Shown here one piece after another: positions 40,983 to 49,908 of a stretch of 64,000 bases of DNA. Positions within the stretch are counted from its first letter, which is position 1, and each line of letters opens with the position of its first letter. The DNA is from Branchiostoma floridae (lineage: Eukaryota > Chordata > Leptocardii > Amphioxiformes > Branchiostomatidae): contig NC_049989.1 of assembly GCF_000003815.2 (NCBI RefSeq), forward strand, positions 21,397,888-21,461,887, written 5' to 3'. The notes beneath the pieces are model-generated. The model saw nothing but the letters and a program-made list of their open reading frames with translations. It made no database searches and was not told the DNA's origin. A program made the translations under genes and the position numbers.

Positions 40983-42848
40983 ATGGCAGAGACAGATAAT
41001 GGGTCTCCCACTGCTGTTCCCCAGAACTTCTGTGATGGGTCTCCTAATGGAGTTTTATGGGAAAGAGACGCAAGGTTGTTAGAAGACAAGCAGATTGCAA
41101 CAGCAAGCAGTTTGGACAATCATCCAGAAACACAAACGGGAGAGAAGCCCTACATGTGTGGCGAGTATGGGTATGTAGCTTGGAAGTCTACCTTATCTGA
41201 ACAAATGAGAATGCATACAGGAGAAAGACCCTACAAGTGTGACCAGTGTGACTATTCTGCAGCAAAGAAATCTACTTTGGACCAACATATAGCCACACAC
41301 ACCGGAGATAAACCCTACATGTGTGGGGAGTGCGGGTACAGGACCGCTGTAAGGTCTAACTTATCCCGACATATGAGAACTCATACAGGCGACAAGCCCT
41401 ACAAGTGTGACCAGTGTGACTATTCTGCAGCAGATAAATCTGCGTTGGGCTATCATCTAGCAAAGCACACTGGTACCAAACCCTACATGTGTGGGGAGTG
41501 CGGGTACAGGGCAGTTTTGAAATCTCACTTATCCCAACATATGAGAACACATACAGGTGAAAACCCCTACATGTGTGGGGAGTGTGGATACAGGACAGCT
41601 ATAAGGTCTAACTTATTCCGGCATATGAGAAGTCATACCGGTGAAAAACCCTACAAGTGTGACCAGCAGTGTGACTATTCTGCAGAAAAGAAATCCACCT
41701 TGAACGAACACCTAGCCAAACACACCGGTGAGAAAACCTACATGTGTGTTGAGTGTGGTCACAGGACAACTAACAAGTCTACCTTATTCCAACATATGAG
41801 AACCCATACAGGTGAAAAACCTTACAAGTGTGATCAGTGTGACTATTCTGCTGCAAAGAAATCTACTTTGGACCAACATCTATCCATACACACTGGTGAT
41901 AAGCCCTACATGTGTGGGGAGTGTGGGTACAAGACAGCTCAAAAGTCTAACTTATCTCTGCATATTAGAACCGATACTGGTGAAAAGCCCTACAAGTGTG
42001 ACCAGTGTGACTATTCTGCAGCAGATAAATCTGCGTTGGGCTATCATCTAGCAAAGCACACTGGTAACAAGCCCTACATGTGTGGCGAGTGCGGGTACAG
42101 GGCAGTTTTGAAATCTCACTTATCCCAACATATGAGAACTCATGCAGTTGAAAAACCCTACAAGTGTGACCTGTGTGACTATTCTGCAGCAAGGAAATCC
42201 ACCTTGAACGATCACCTTGCCAAACACACCAGTGACAAATCCTACATGTGTGCTGCGTGTGGGTACAGGACAGCTCAAAAGTGTAACTTAGCCCAGCATA
42301 TGAGAATCCACAATGGTGAAAAACCCTACAAGTGTGACCAGTGTGACTATTCTGCTGCAGATAAATCTGCGTTGAACTATCATCTAGCAAAGCACACTGG
42401 TAACAAACCCTACATGTGTGGGGAGTGCGGGTACAGGGCAGTTTTAAAGTCTCACTTATCCCAACATATGAGGACCCACACAGGTGAAAAACCCTACAAA
42501 TGTGACCAGTGTGACTACTCTGCTGCTACAAAAAACACTTTGGACACCCATCTAGCAGCCAAACACACTGGAGAGAAACCCCACTTGTGTTGGGAGTGTG
42601 GGTATAGGACAGCTCAAAAGTGTAACTTATCCCGGCATATTAGAACCCATACTGGTGAAAAGCCCTACAAGTGTGACCAGTGTGACTATTCTGCAGCAGA
42701 TAAATCTGCATTGGGCTATCATCTAGCAAAGCACACTGGAGAGAAACCCCACATGTGTGGGGAGTGTGGGTACAGGACAAATCAAAAGTCTAACTTATCT
42801 CGACATATGAAAACTCATACAGGAGAAAAGCCATACAAGTGTGACTAG
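40983..42848 (+). CDS. C2H2 zinc-finger protein 1 (20-finger array)
   Basis: A 621-residue protein from MAETDNG. After about 45 residues without a known domain come twenty C2H2 fingers joined mostly by TGEKP-type linkers. The fingers largely alternate between YKCDQCDYSA and YMCGECGYR forms, so the array grew by duplication of a two-finger unit. Finger 1 is degenerate (Cys to Tyr and His to Gln), finger 7 has an extra residue between its cysteines, and finger 10 has its last His changed to Asp. The stop comes right after YKCD, at the start of a further finger. The ATG at 40983 follows a splice acceptor (AATAG, exon from 40976); the ORF upstream of it is intron. Likely a nuclear DNA-binding protein; the target is unknown. 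Confidence 0.85.
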   Translation: MAETDNGSPTAVPQNFCDGSPNGVLWERDARLLEDKQIATASSLDNHPETQTGEKPYMCGEYGYVAWKSTLSEQMRMHTGERPYKCDQCDYSAAKKSTLDQHIATHTGDKPYMCGECGYRTAVRSNLSRHMRTHTGDKPYKCDQCDYSAADKSALGYHLAKHTGTKPYMCGECGYRAVLKSHLSQHMRTHTGENPYMCGECGYRTAIRSNLFRHMRSHTGEKPYKCDQQCDYSAEKKSTLNEHLAKHTGEKTYMCVECGHRTTNKSTLFQHMRTHTGEKPYKCDQCDYSAAKKSTLDQHLSIHTGDKPYMCGECGYKTAQKSNLSLHIRTDTGEKPYKCDQCDYSAADKSALGYHLAKHTGNKPYMCGECGYRAVLKSHLSQHMRTHAVEKPYKCDLCDYSAARKSTLNDHLAKHTSDKSYMCAACGYRTAQKCNLAQHMRIHNGEKPYKCDQCDYSAADKSALNYHLAKHTGNKPYMCGECGYRAVLKSHLSQHMRTHTGEKPYKCDQCDYSAATKNTLDTHLAAKHTGEKPHLCWECGYRTAQKCNLSRHIRTHTGEKPYKCDQCDYSAADKSALGYHLAKHTGEKPHMCGECGYRTNQKSNLSRHMKTHTGEKPYKCD

Positions 42849-43015
42849 TGTGACTATATTCTGCTACATGCATAAGTCCACCTTGAACAAACATTTGGCC
42901 AAACACACTGGAGACAATCTCTATTCGCTTTCAGAACGTCTTACAAGTCTAATATCTACAAACATATGAGAACCCATACGGGTGAACAAAAACTACAGGT
43001 GTTAGTGTTCAGCAA
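42849..43015 (+). pseudogene. Remnant fingers after the stop of zinc-finger gene 1
   Basis: TGTGACTATATTCTGCTACA, TCCACCTTGAACAAACATTT, CAAACACACTGGAGA and ACATATGAGAACCCATACGG continue the finger language, with an inserted base and other shifts. The TAG stop stands where the array has CAG (Gln). Confidence 0.8.
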
Positions 43016-43049
43016 CTAGGAAATCAGATGTTGTCCAGCATCTACCTAT

Positions 43050-43180
43050 GCACGCTGATGAGAACTTTGCTGTGTCCAGGTTGGACACAGCAAAGAATGA
43101 CAAAATAGAAAGCCCGATAAAAACGTACTAAAAAAACGTTGAAAAAAACGGAGTCTAACCTCTGCTTGGAGAGTAGGTAA
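43050..43180. mobile_element. Partial copy of the foldback MITE found in the NHL gene intron
   Basis: GACAAAATAGAAAGCCCGAT and TAACCTCTGCTTGGAGAGTA match the right half of the element at 50598-50805. The left half is missing, apart from a short TTTGCTGTGTCC hairpin. Confidence 0.6.
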
Positions 43181-43297
43181 ACAGAACTTATCCAGCTATA
43201 CATACAAGCACATGGAACAGAGAAAACGGATGTACAAAGAACACAGTACTTTCAATGACGTTGGTGTAAAAAAAGTAGTTCGACTGAAATCTGGAAG

Positions 43298-44082
43298 CCC
43301 CAGTTCTGCACAGCCCCAGTTCTGCACAGCCCAAGTTCTGCACAGCCCCAGTTCTGCACAGCCCAAATTCTGCACAGCCCCAGTTCTGCACAGCCCCAGT
43401 TCTGCACAGCCCAAGTTCTGCACCGTCCCAGTTCTGCACAGCCCCAGTTCTGCACAGCCCCATTTTGCACAGCCCCAGTTCTGCACAGCCCAATTTCTGC
43501 ACAGCCCCAGTTCTGCACAGCCCAAGTTCTGCACAGCCCAAGTTCTGCACGGTCCCAGTTCTGCACAGCCCAAGTTCTGCACAGCCCAAGTTCTGCACAG
43601 CCCAAGTTCTGCACAGCCCAAGTTCTGCACATCCCCAGTTCTGAACAGCCCAAGTTCTGCACAGCCCAAGTTCTGCACAGCCCAAGTTCTGCACAGCCCA
43701 AGTTCTGCATAGCCCCAGTTCTGCACAGCCCAAGTTCTGCACAGCCCCAGTTCTGCACAGGCCAAGTTCTGCACAGCACCAGTTCTGCACAGCCCAAGTT
43801 CTGCACAGCCCAAGTTCTGCACGGTCCCAGTTCTGCACAGCCCCAGGTCTGCATAGCACCAGTTCTGCACAGCCCAAGTTCTGCACAGCCCAACTTCTGC
43901 ACAGCCCAAGTTCTGCACAGCCCCAGTTCTGCACAGCCCAAGTTCTGCACAGCCCCAGTTCTGCACAGCCCCAGTTCTGCACAGCACCAGTTCTGCACAG
44001 CCCAAGTTCTGCACAGCCCCGTTTTGCACAGCCCCAGTTCTGCACAGCCCAAGTTCTGGACAGCCCAAGTTCTGCACAGCCC
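43298..44082 (+). repeat. 16-bp minisatellite, about 49 copies
   Basis: The unit is CCCMAGTTCTGCACAG, with M being C or A. A few copies vary (CATTTTGCACAG, ACGGTCCC). Sixteen is not a multiple of three, so every frame cycles with a 48-bp period; lacking stops, it gives frames of 166 to 346 codons on both strands that are not genes. Confidence 0.97.
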
Positions 44083-44090
44083 CACATTAC

Positions 44091-44281
44091 TAGTCTCTAC
44101 CAGACTCCGGATCGCTGGAAAAATCGTAGAAATTGAACAAATCAGAGGAGTAAGCCGGCCAGAGGAATATAACCGGCCAGGGAACAGCACGGGATCGCGA
44201 GCTGTTCCCTGGTCGGTTATATTCCTCTCTATTTGTTCCATTTCTACGATTTTCCAGCGATCCGGAGTCTGGTAGAGACTA
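44091..44281. mobile_element. Foldback MITE with 8-bp target duplication
   Basis: The 191-bp element starts TAGTCTCTACCAGACTCCGG and ends with the exact inverse. Its inner part (GAGGAATATAACCGGCCAGG and its near inverse) makes most of the element one long hairpin. CACATTAC lies directly outside both ends (44083-44090 and 44282-44289). An 8-bp duplication fits hAT or related families. It sits directly at the end of the 16-bp minisatellite. Confidence 0.9.
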
Positions 44282-44289
44282 CACATTAC

Positions 44290-45190
44290 CATTTCAAAGA
44301 GGAAAAAAAAAGTTCAAAATCATAGCTTTTTCTGGTTATGTAGGTTACTTCAACATCAACATGTTTTACTAGCTTGGATGCTTCACCCTACTATAATTTT
44401 ATTCACATCGATATCAGCCACCTTTTAACTATAGAAATCCTTGAAGGCCAAGAACTGTGTTCTTCTACCTTAAGGTTTAACACATGTACTTGTGTCCCAC
44501 GCCAATGTGAGCAAATCATTTCACAGTTCCCAGTGTGCATCTGCACTTGTGGTGCATTGTGAGCTAAGGTCAAAGTGTAAAGTCCCATATTTGTAGAGAC
44601 GTGTTTCCAACATTCCCGCTTGGAGGGGCATTACCATACGGCATTACCCACATGCCCTATGGTACTAGAACTGTGAGAAGGCTACAGAAGAGAATCCCTA
44701 CAGATATGATAACACTGCACAGCAACTGTTCAGCGACTTAGTCTCTGTCGAGTACTGACATAGGCTCTCCTGACAGCTGACATTCTACCGACATCCTACA
44801 AAACGTTTCTTCAGTGTAACAATGGTGCATAAACATGGAGACTTAATGTTTAGTTTCTCATGTAAACTATATATTGGTTTAATATTGAGATGATAACACT
44901 GTACAGCTACTTAGTCTCTGTCGAGTACTTACATCCTGACAGCTGACTTTCTGCTGACATCCTACAAAATGTTTCTTCAGTGCATAAACATAGAGGCTTG
45001 ATGTTAATTTTCTCAATGTTTACTAGCCTGTACACTGTTAGATATTGGTTTACATCTGGAGTTATTTACGTCATTAAAGATTTATGATCATGAAGAGTTT
45101 ATATGAAGCGACTGTAATTGCTATGAAGATGTTGGCTAATAGGTAAGAATAAGAAAGAAACAAAATGACAAAACAGCTCTGCGGATGAGT
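44290..45190. other. Intergenic, with duplicated 3' UTR-like segments
   Basis: A segment with TTAGTCTCTGTCGAGTACT and CTGACAGCTGAC, then GACATCCTACAAAA, occurs twice (about 44738-44860 and 44910-45010). A weaker match lies at 47170-47290 after zinc-finger gene 2. It probably represents duplicated 3' UTR of the zinc-finger genes. Confidence 0.5.
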
Positions 45191-45204
45191 GCGACACTTT
45201 TACA

Positions 45205-45349
45205 ATGTAGGCAGAACTATTCAGACACTAAATCGAGTAACCAGGCGCAAGATGTGACCTTTCACCCATACTCAGTTCACCTTTCACCCCTATGTTCGCG
45301 TAGAAGACTGGTAGGATTGTGTGGAGCAAAAAATCAACACTGGAACCAG
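45205..45349 (+). other. Candidate non-coding 5' exon of zinc-finger gene 2
   Basis: Homologous to 40195-40333, with two CTTTCACCC motifs and a CCAG followed by GTAAGA donor (45350). The acceptor before the coding exon is CCATTAG at 45761-45767. Confidence 0.55.
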
Positions 45350-45774
45350 GTAAGAACTTGGATTATGCTAAATATGTACATTATGGTGAAGCAGAGTAGC
45401 TATAGGTCATCTCTCTGGTGTATCGGCGACATTTGGGCGGAATATAAGACTTTTGAGGGAGAAAATTGGGGAGGGGGGCACAAAACTGCTGTCGAGACAA
45501 AAGAGGGTCGTTTTGTTATCAGTTTTGTCATGAGTATCATCAGAAATAATGCAAAAACCATGTTAACAGGGAGAGCAAATTTCCAGGTCACACATGTGTG
45601 GTCAACTTTCAACAATTTTAAAGAAATCGTTTGTAAAATTATGCCAATGCATGGGCTTGTCAGACATTGTAGCAACTTCCCATCTTTGTCATCAGCAGAA
45701 AAATACACTCTTGACTCATCATATGTTTGATTCATGTGTTTCATCATTGTAATTTTTTGTCCATTAGGTCAGAC

Positions 45775-46527
45775 ATGGCAGAGGCGGGTAGTGGGTCTCC
45801 AACTGCTGTTCCCCAGAATGTTTGTGCTGGGTCTCCTACTGAAGTTCTATGGGGCAGAGATGCAAGCAAGATTGAAGACAAGTTGACAGGAACCAAAACC
45901 ACTTTGGACAATCATCCAGAAACACATACTGGAGAGAAGCCCTACATGTGTGGGGAGTGCGGGTACAGGGCAACTTACAAGGGAAACTTTTCCAAACATA
46001 TGAGAACGCATACAAGTGCAAAACCCTACATGTGTGGGGAGTGTGGGTACAGGGCAGCTTGGAAGTCTGTTTTAGCCAGACATATGAGAACTCATACAGG
46101 GGAAAAACCTTATAAGTGTGACCACTGTGATCATTCTACTGCTAGGAAGAGCAGTTTGGACAAGCATCTAGCAAAACACTCCAGTGAAAACCCGTACATC
46201 TGTGGCAAATGTTGCTACAGGACATCTGACAAGGGGAGCCTTTCCAAGCATATGAGAAGTCATATAGATGAAAAAACCTACAAATGTGACCAGTGTGACT
46301 ATTCTGCTGCACAGAAATCCACCTTGAGCCAACATCAAGCAAAACACACGAAACCCTACATGTGTGGGGAGTGTGGGTACAGGACAGCTCGGAAGGGTCG
46401 GTTATTCCAACATATGCAAACTCATACAGGTGAAAAAATCCACCAGTGTAGCCAGTGTGATTTTTCTACTGCACATAAGTTCATCTTGAACCAACATCGA
46501 GTCAAACACGCAGGAGAGAAACTCTAA
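45775..46527 (+). CDS. C2H2 zinc-finger protein 2 (7-finger array)
   Basis: A 250-residue paralogue of zinc-finger gene 1: its first 50 residues (MAEAGSGSPTAVPQNVC...) align closely with MAETDNGSPTAVPQNFC. Seven fingers follow, with all Cys2His2 ligands present. Linkers are more varied than in gene 1 (HTSAKP, HSSENP, HIDEKT and a short HTKP), and finger cores differ more from one another. The last residues GEKL end at TAA, where gene 1-type arrays have GEKPYMC. The ATG at 45775 directly follows the splice acceptor. Likely nuclear DNA binding; the target is unknown. Confidence 0.85.
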   Translation: MAEAGSGSPTAVPQNVCAGSPTEVLWGRDASKIEDKLTGTKTTLDNHPETHTGEKPYMCGECGYRATYKGNFSKHMRTHTSAKPYMCGECGYRAAWKSVLARHMRTHTGEKPYKCDHCDHSTARKSSLDKHLAKHSSENPYICGKCCYRTSDKGSLSKHMRSHIDEKTYKCDQCDYSAAQKSTLSQHQAKHTKPYMCGECGYRTARKGRLFQHMQTHTGEKIHQCSQCDFSTAHKFILNQHRVKHAGEKL

Positions 46528-46620
46528 ATGTGTGGGGTGTGCGGGTACAGGACAATTTTAATACAAGTCTTAATCGTCCAAACATATGCGAACTCATACT
46601 GGTGAAGAGAGACTACATGT
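46528..46620 (+). pseudogene. Remnant finger after the stop of zinc-finger gene 2
   Basis: ATGTGTGGGGTGTGCGGGTA, then ACATATGCGAACTCATACTG and GGTGAAGAGAGACTACATGT, are the remains of a further finger. The stop TAA stands where the array has TAC (Tyr). Confidence 0.8.
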
Positions 46621-46789
46621 GCTGTGACTATGAGTATAAGTAATTTGGGTATTCAGTCTGAAGTCATATGCTGTCTGAAATCAGATGCTAGCATAATACG
46701 ATGATGAAAAGCTTAGAATGTGTATGGGGTGTAGGTACAGGTGAACAGAAGAACTTGTCTACCATTGTCACTAAGCTATACTATAACAT

Positions 46790-46991
46790 CATAATTCCAC
46801 CAGGTGTCATTATGCCGCCACCTCAAAAAAAATTTGTGTAGAGGTCTTCCCAAGATTGTATTGAACACCGAATGTTAAATATCTTAAATGTAATACAATT
46901 CAGATATTTAGTTGTTGAAGACAATCTTGAGAAGGCCTCTATAGCAACGTTTTTTTGAGGTGGCGGTATAATGACACCTGGTGGAATTATG
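46790..46991. mobile_element. Foldback MITE, probably TA-target
   Basis: CATAATTCCACCAGGTGTCA and its inverse bound a 202-bp segment; the inner CGCCACCTCAAAAAAA and TTTTTTTGAGGTGGCG extend the pairing. A TA lies within each end (TA/ATTCC...GGAAT/TA), consistent with a Tc1/mariner-type target. No coding sequence. Confidence 0.75.
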
Positions 46992-46999
46992 AGAAGGTA

Positions 47000-48540
47000 T
47001 GTTACACAGGAATAAATATACTCTAGGCTGAGTGTTGAACATTATTTACGAATAATTGTGATGTAAGCTTGTTTCATGTATATGAAGTGGCTGTCATGGT
47101 TGATCTGATAAAGTAAGTACAAAATGTAGAAACAAGCGTGGTGTAACTCAGTAACTAAAACATTTCCATCAGATCCAGTGTAGGCTACCCTGACACCTGA
47201 CTTTCTACTGATGTCCTACATTGTGTATGTGCTTCAGTGTAACCTGTTTAGTGTGTCTGAACTTAGAGGCTGTGATGCTCATTTTGTAGCTTATTTACTA
47301 AGGCCATGTTGAATTTATCATATGGATGACGTCTGCGTGCGCACCAATTTTCGTCCATTTAATAAAAAAAAACTGTTCTTCAATATACCAAGTTCTGTGT
47401 GTTTAGTTATTTGTTCAACCTTTCTGCCCACTTACCATTTCATACTGAATGCAACTTTTTAGGGGGTCAAACCTTTTTTTATTCGCACGCTTGCATCAGG
47501 TTCCCAGAGGATGACATCCATATAATCAAATCAACATGGCCTAACCTGTACAGCATGACCTAGTCATAGAGGGATTCCGAGTGAGCTCTACGGAGTGAAG
47601 GAGTACAGTATACACTGACTACTGGTGATGCCATACCTGGAGTGTTCGACGTGAAGAATTGTGAAGTAAACGTGTGTTGCATGAAGCTGCTGTCATGGCT
47701 GATATGTTAGATTTAATAGCTAATTACTGACAAGCGAAATAAAGGTTTTATAAAGTAAGTTCCATGCAATGTTTCTTATGTGGTAGATGTCAGTTACCTT
47801 GCTGGCTAACTACAAGGTAAAAATTTCCCAACTCCCTCCAACAGATCTCATAGAAACGTCTCGGGGCCATCCCACTTGCAAAAGCTCGATACTTCCAATA
47901 ACGACGCTGTATGTTAGTTTGTTCATCAATCCACAGCCCATGGCAGGATGTGTACATCCCACAAGAATTACTCCACTTGTAAATAAGATGTTCAGGTGGT
48001 TTATCCAGTTATGTGGAGTCTATTGTGGACCATAAAACCTGGAGTCCCTAATTGCGGTCCGAAGTTTTAATTTTTGTGTTTGACCAAATATAGGAAAGAC
48101 AATCTTATAGCCGTTAGAAACTAAAAAAATAAGTGCTTTTAAAAAAGCTGGCATTTTGCCAATGTTTGCGTGTGTGAACGTTTTTTTCTAGTTATTAGAA
48201 TGTCATATAAATAGAACAGAGTAACTAAACCTGATATTGGCGCATGGAGAGATTCACATATGTGCCTGAACTGCAGCAGATCTAGACGCCACCTGTTAAA
48301 ATTTGCGTGAACTGCAGCAAATTTCACTACACATTGCCTGTTTTTGAGTGAGCTCTGTTGCGGGGCATTTCTAAGTTTTTGTTTTGTTTTTTTGTTTTAA
48401 TTTTTATTTCTATTCGGCAAAAAAAACGCGTACGAAGCGGCGAATCCGTTAACCAAAGAAATAAATTGGTGTGGCCAAATGGATGAAAAATTAGTAAGTA
48501 TTCTAATGGATGTAAAAAAGAAAAAAAAAGTTGAAACAAA
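47000..48540. other. 3' flank of zinc-finger gene 2 and gene-less stretch
   Basis: AATAAA occurs at 47011-47016. GATTCCGAGTGAGCTCTACGG (47573-47595) recurs diverged at 56160-56185. No gene is seen. Confidence 0.4.
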
Positions 48541-48546
48541 TCTACC

Positions 48547-48612
48547 TCCCCGGATTCGAACCGGGTGCATTGGTTTAGAATGCGTAAACTTTACCACTGC
48601 GCTAGTGCGAAC
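48547..48612 (-). tRNA. tRNA-like sequence (pseudo-tRNA or SINE head)
   Basis: On the minus strand there is an A box (TAGCGCAGTGG), a B box (GGTTCGAATCC), a good T arm (CCCGG...CCGGG) and an anticodon-arm-like GCATT...AATGC. The acceptor strands do not pair and the loop would give an AAA anticodon, which is unusual. It is therefore a tRNA-derived relic rather than a working tRNA. Confidence 0.4.
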
Positions 48613-48619
48613 ATGTTGA

Positions 48620-49900
48620 AGAAATGCCTGATTGAACAGGTCCGTTCATCTCAACATCACAACGGCGACTACACTGGCCAGAAGGCATTTTGCGACTGCA
48701 AGTCGCAAAGTGCAAAAAGAATAGATGACAACTACCAATGCAGAGAGAAGTAGACTAGAGTAAAGTAACTAGAGTATGGCAATCGCCATGGTGATAGCAG
48801 TTTGACGCCAGCAAATGACCAGAAAAAATATGTAATGGGAGACTTGAAAGACAAGCAATCACTGGGCAGAAGAAAGTGCGGCGAAGAAGGAGAAAAAAAA
48901 TTTTATACGAGAAGCGTCATAATGTCCACACGGCACTCTTTTAAATCATAGAGATTTGGTGGTCTTGCAAACGTCAGAAGCCTGTACTTTAAAATACGAA
49001 ACATGTCCAAACGTGAAAGCGTGTGCCCTAAATTACTTATCAAAAGAAGTAACAAAAATTGTGGCCGTCAACAGGCAATAATCAACAGATACAGCGTTAA
49101 TATGTAACATGTTAAATGCAGGTTAAAATAATTTTTTAAAGTATGTCACTCAGGGCTATTTCAAGTCCAAAGCTGCGTCGGTAAAATCTGCTCTGGTCAA
49201 CCCTTGACCATGATATATAGACGTTACCGAACCATGTTATTACAAGGAAAGAGCGAATCTAAAAAAGAAGAAAAGTTTAAACCACGCCTTGTACAGCTTC
49301 ACAAGAATCACAACAAGTAAAAAAAAAACAACAGGTAAACGGCCAGCACAGATATGAATTGTCTGGTATCAGAAGATGACTTGTGGGCGGACTGATTTGG
49401 CGAATAGATTTATTGTGTGTTTTCATGGGCTCAGTCGGTATTAAGATTTCTTATTGTCTGCTCATGAGATTACGAGTGTCAGGCTATGAATGAAAAATGA
49501 CATTCTCTTTGCTGATTTTTAAGCAAGCATAGTTGAAATTATTCATTTTGCTCCTCTAACAATATTTATTCAGAAGCAACGAAAACGTCACCATTTCTAC
49601 ACGGCAGATTAAATCAATCCTACTTTCTAGGAAATAAGACGTCGTCTGCTCCCACTGAGTGTTATGTATACTAGAGGTACTAGAGGTAGCAAATTTTAGT
49701 GACAGGGCAGCAAAAACTGCGATCAGCGAAATAGACGCCGTCCGTCTGATACCACAGGCAGAACCCTCGGTGTGGCAAGGGGCAATCACATCCAGCCATC
49801 TGTTCAACGAACTCGGTCGCAGTGCATATCACGCTAAGCATTGTCACAAAGGTATCAGATTCTGAGAACCGTACCTAGAGACGCCACAACAGACAACCGA
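48620..49900. other. Upstream region of the NHL gene
   Basis: No gene is seen. Positions 49345-49560 are duplicated at 54815-55055 (TATGAATTGTCTGGTATCAG, TTATTGTCTGCTCAT, TTTTTAAGCAAGCATAG). Further leader exons cannot be excluded. Confidence 0.45.
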
Positions 49901-49908
49901 GAACTAGT

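Noticed and set aside
41356-42390. Minus-strand ORFs in zinc-finger gene 1
   Set aside because: They are reverse shadows of repeated finger codons with no independent features.
43188-44292. Minus-strand ORFs of 293, 299 and 346 codons
   Set aside because: They are translations of the 16-bp minisatellite in three frames; the period explains the lack of stops and the 16-residue cycle.
48547-48612. Functional tRNA gene
   Set aside because: A and B boxes are good, but acceptor strands do not pair and the D arm is poor.
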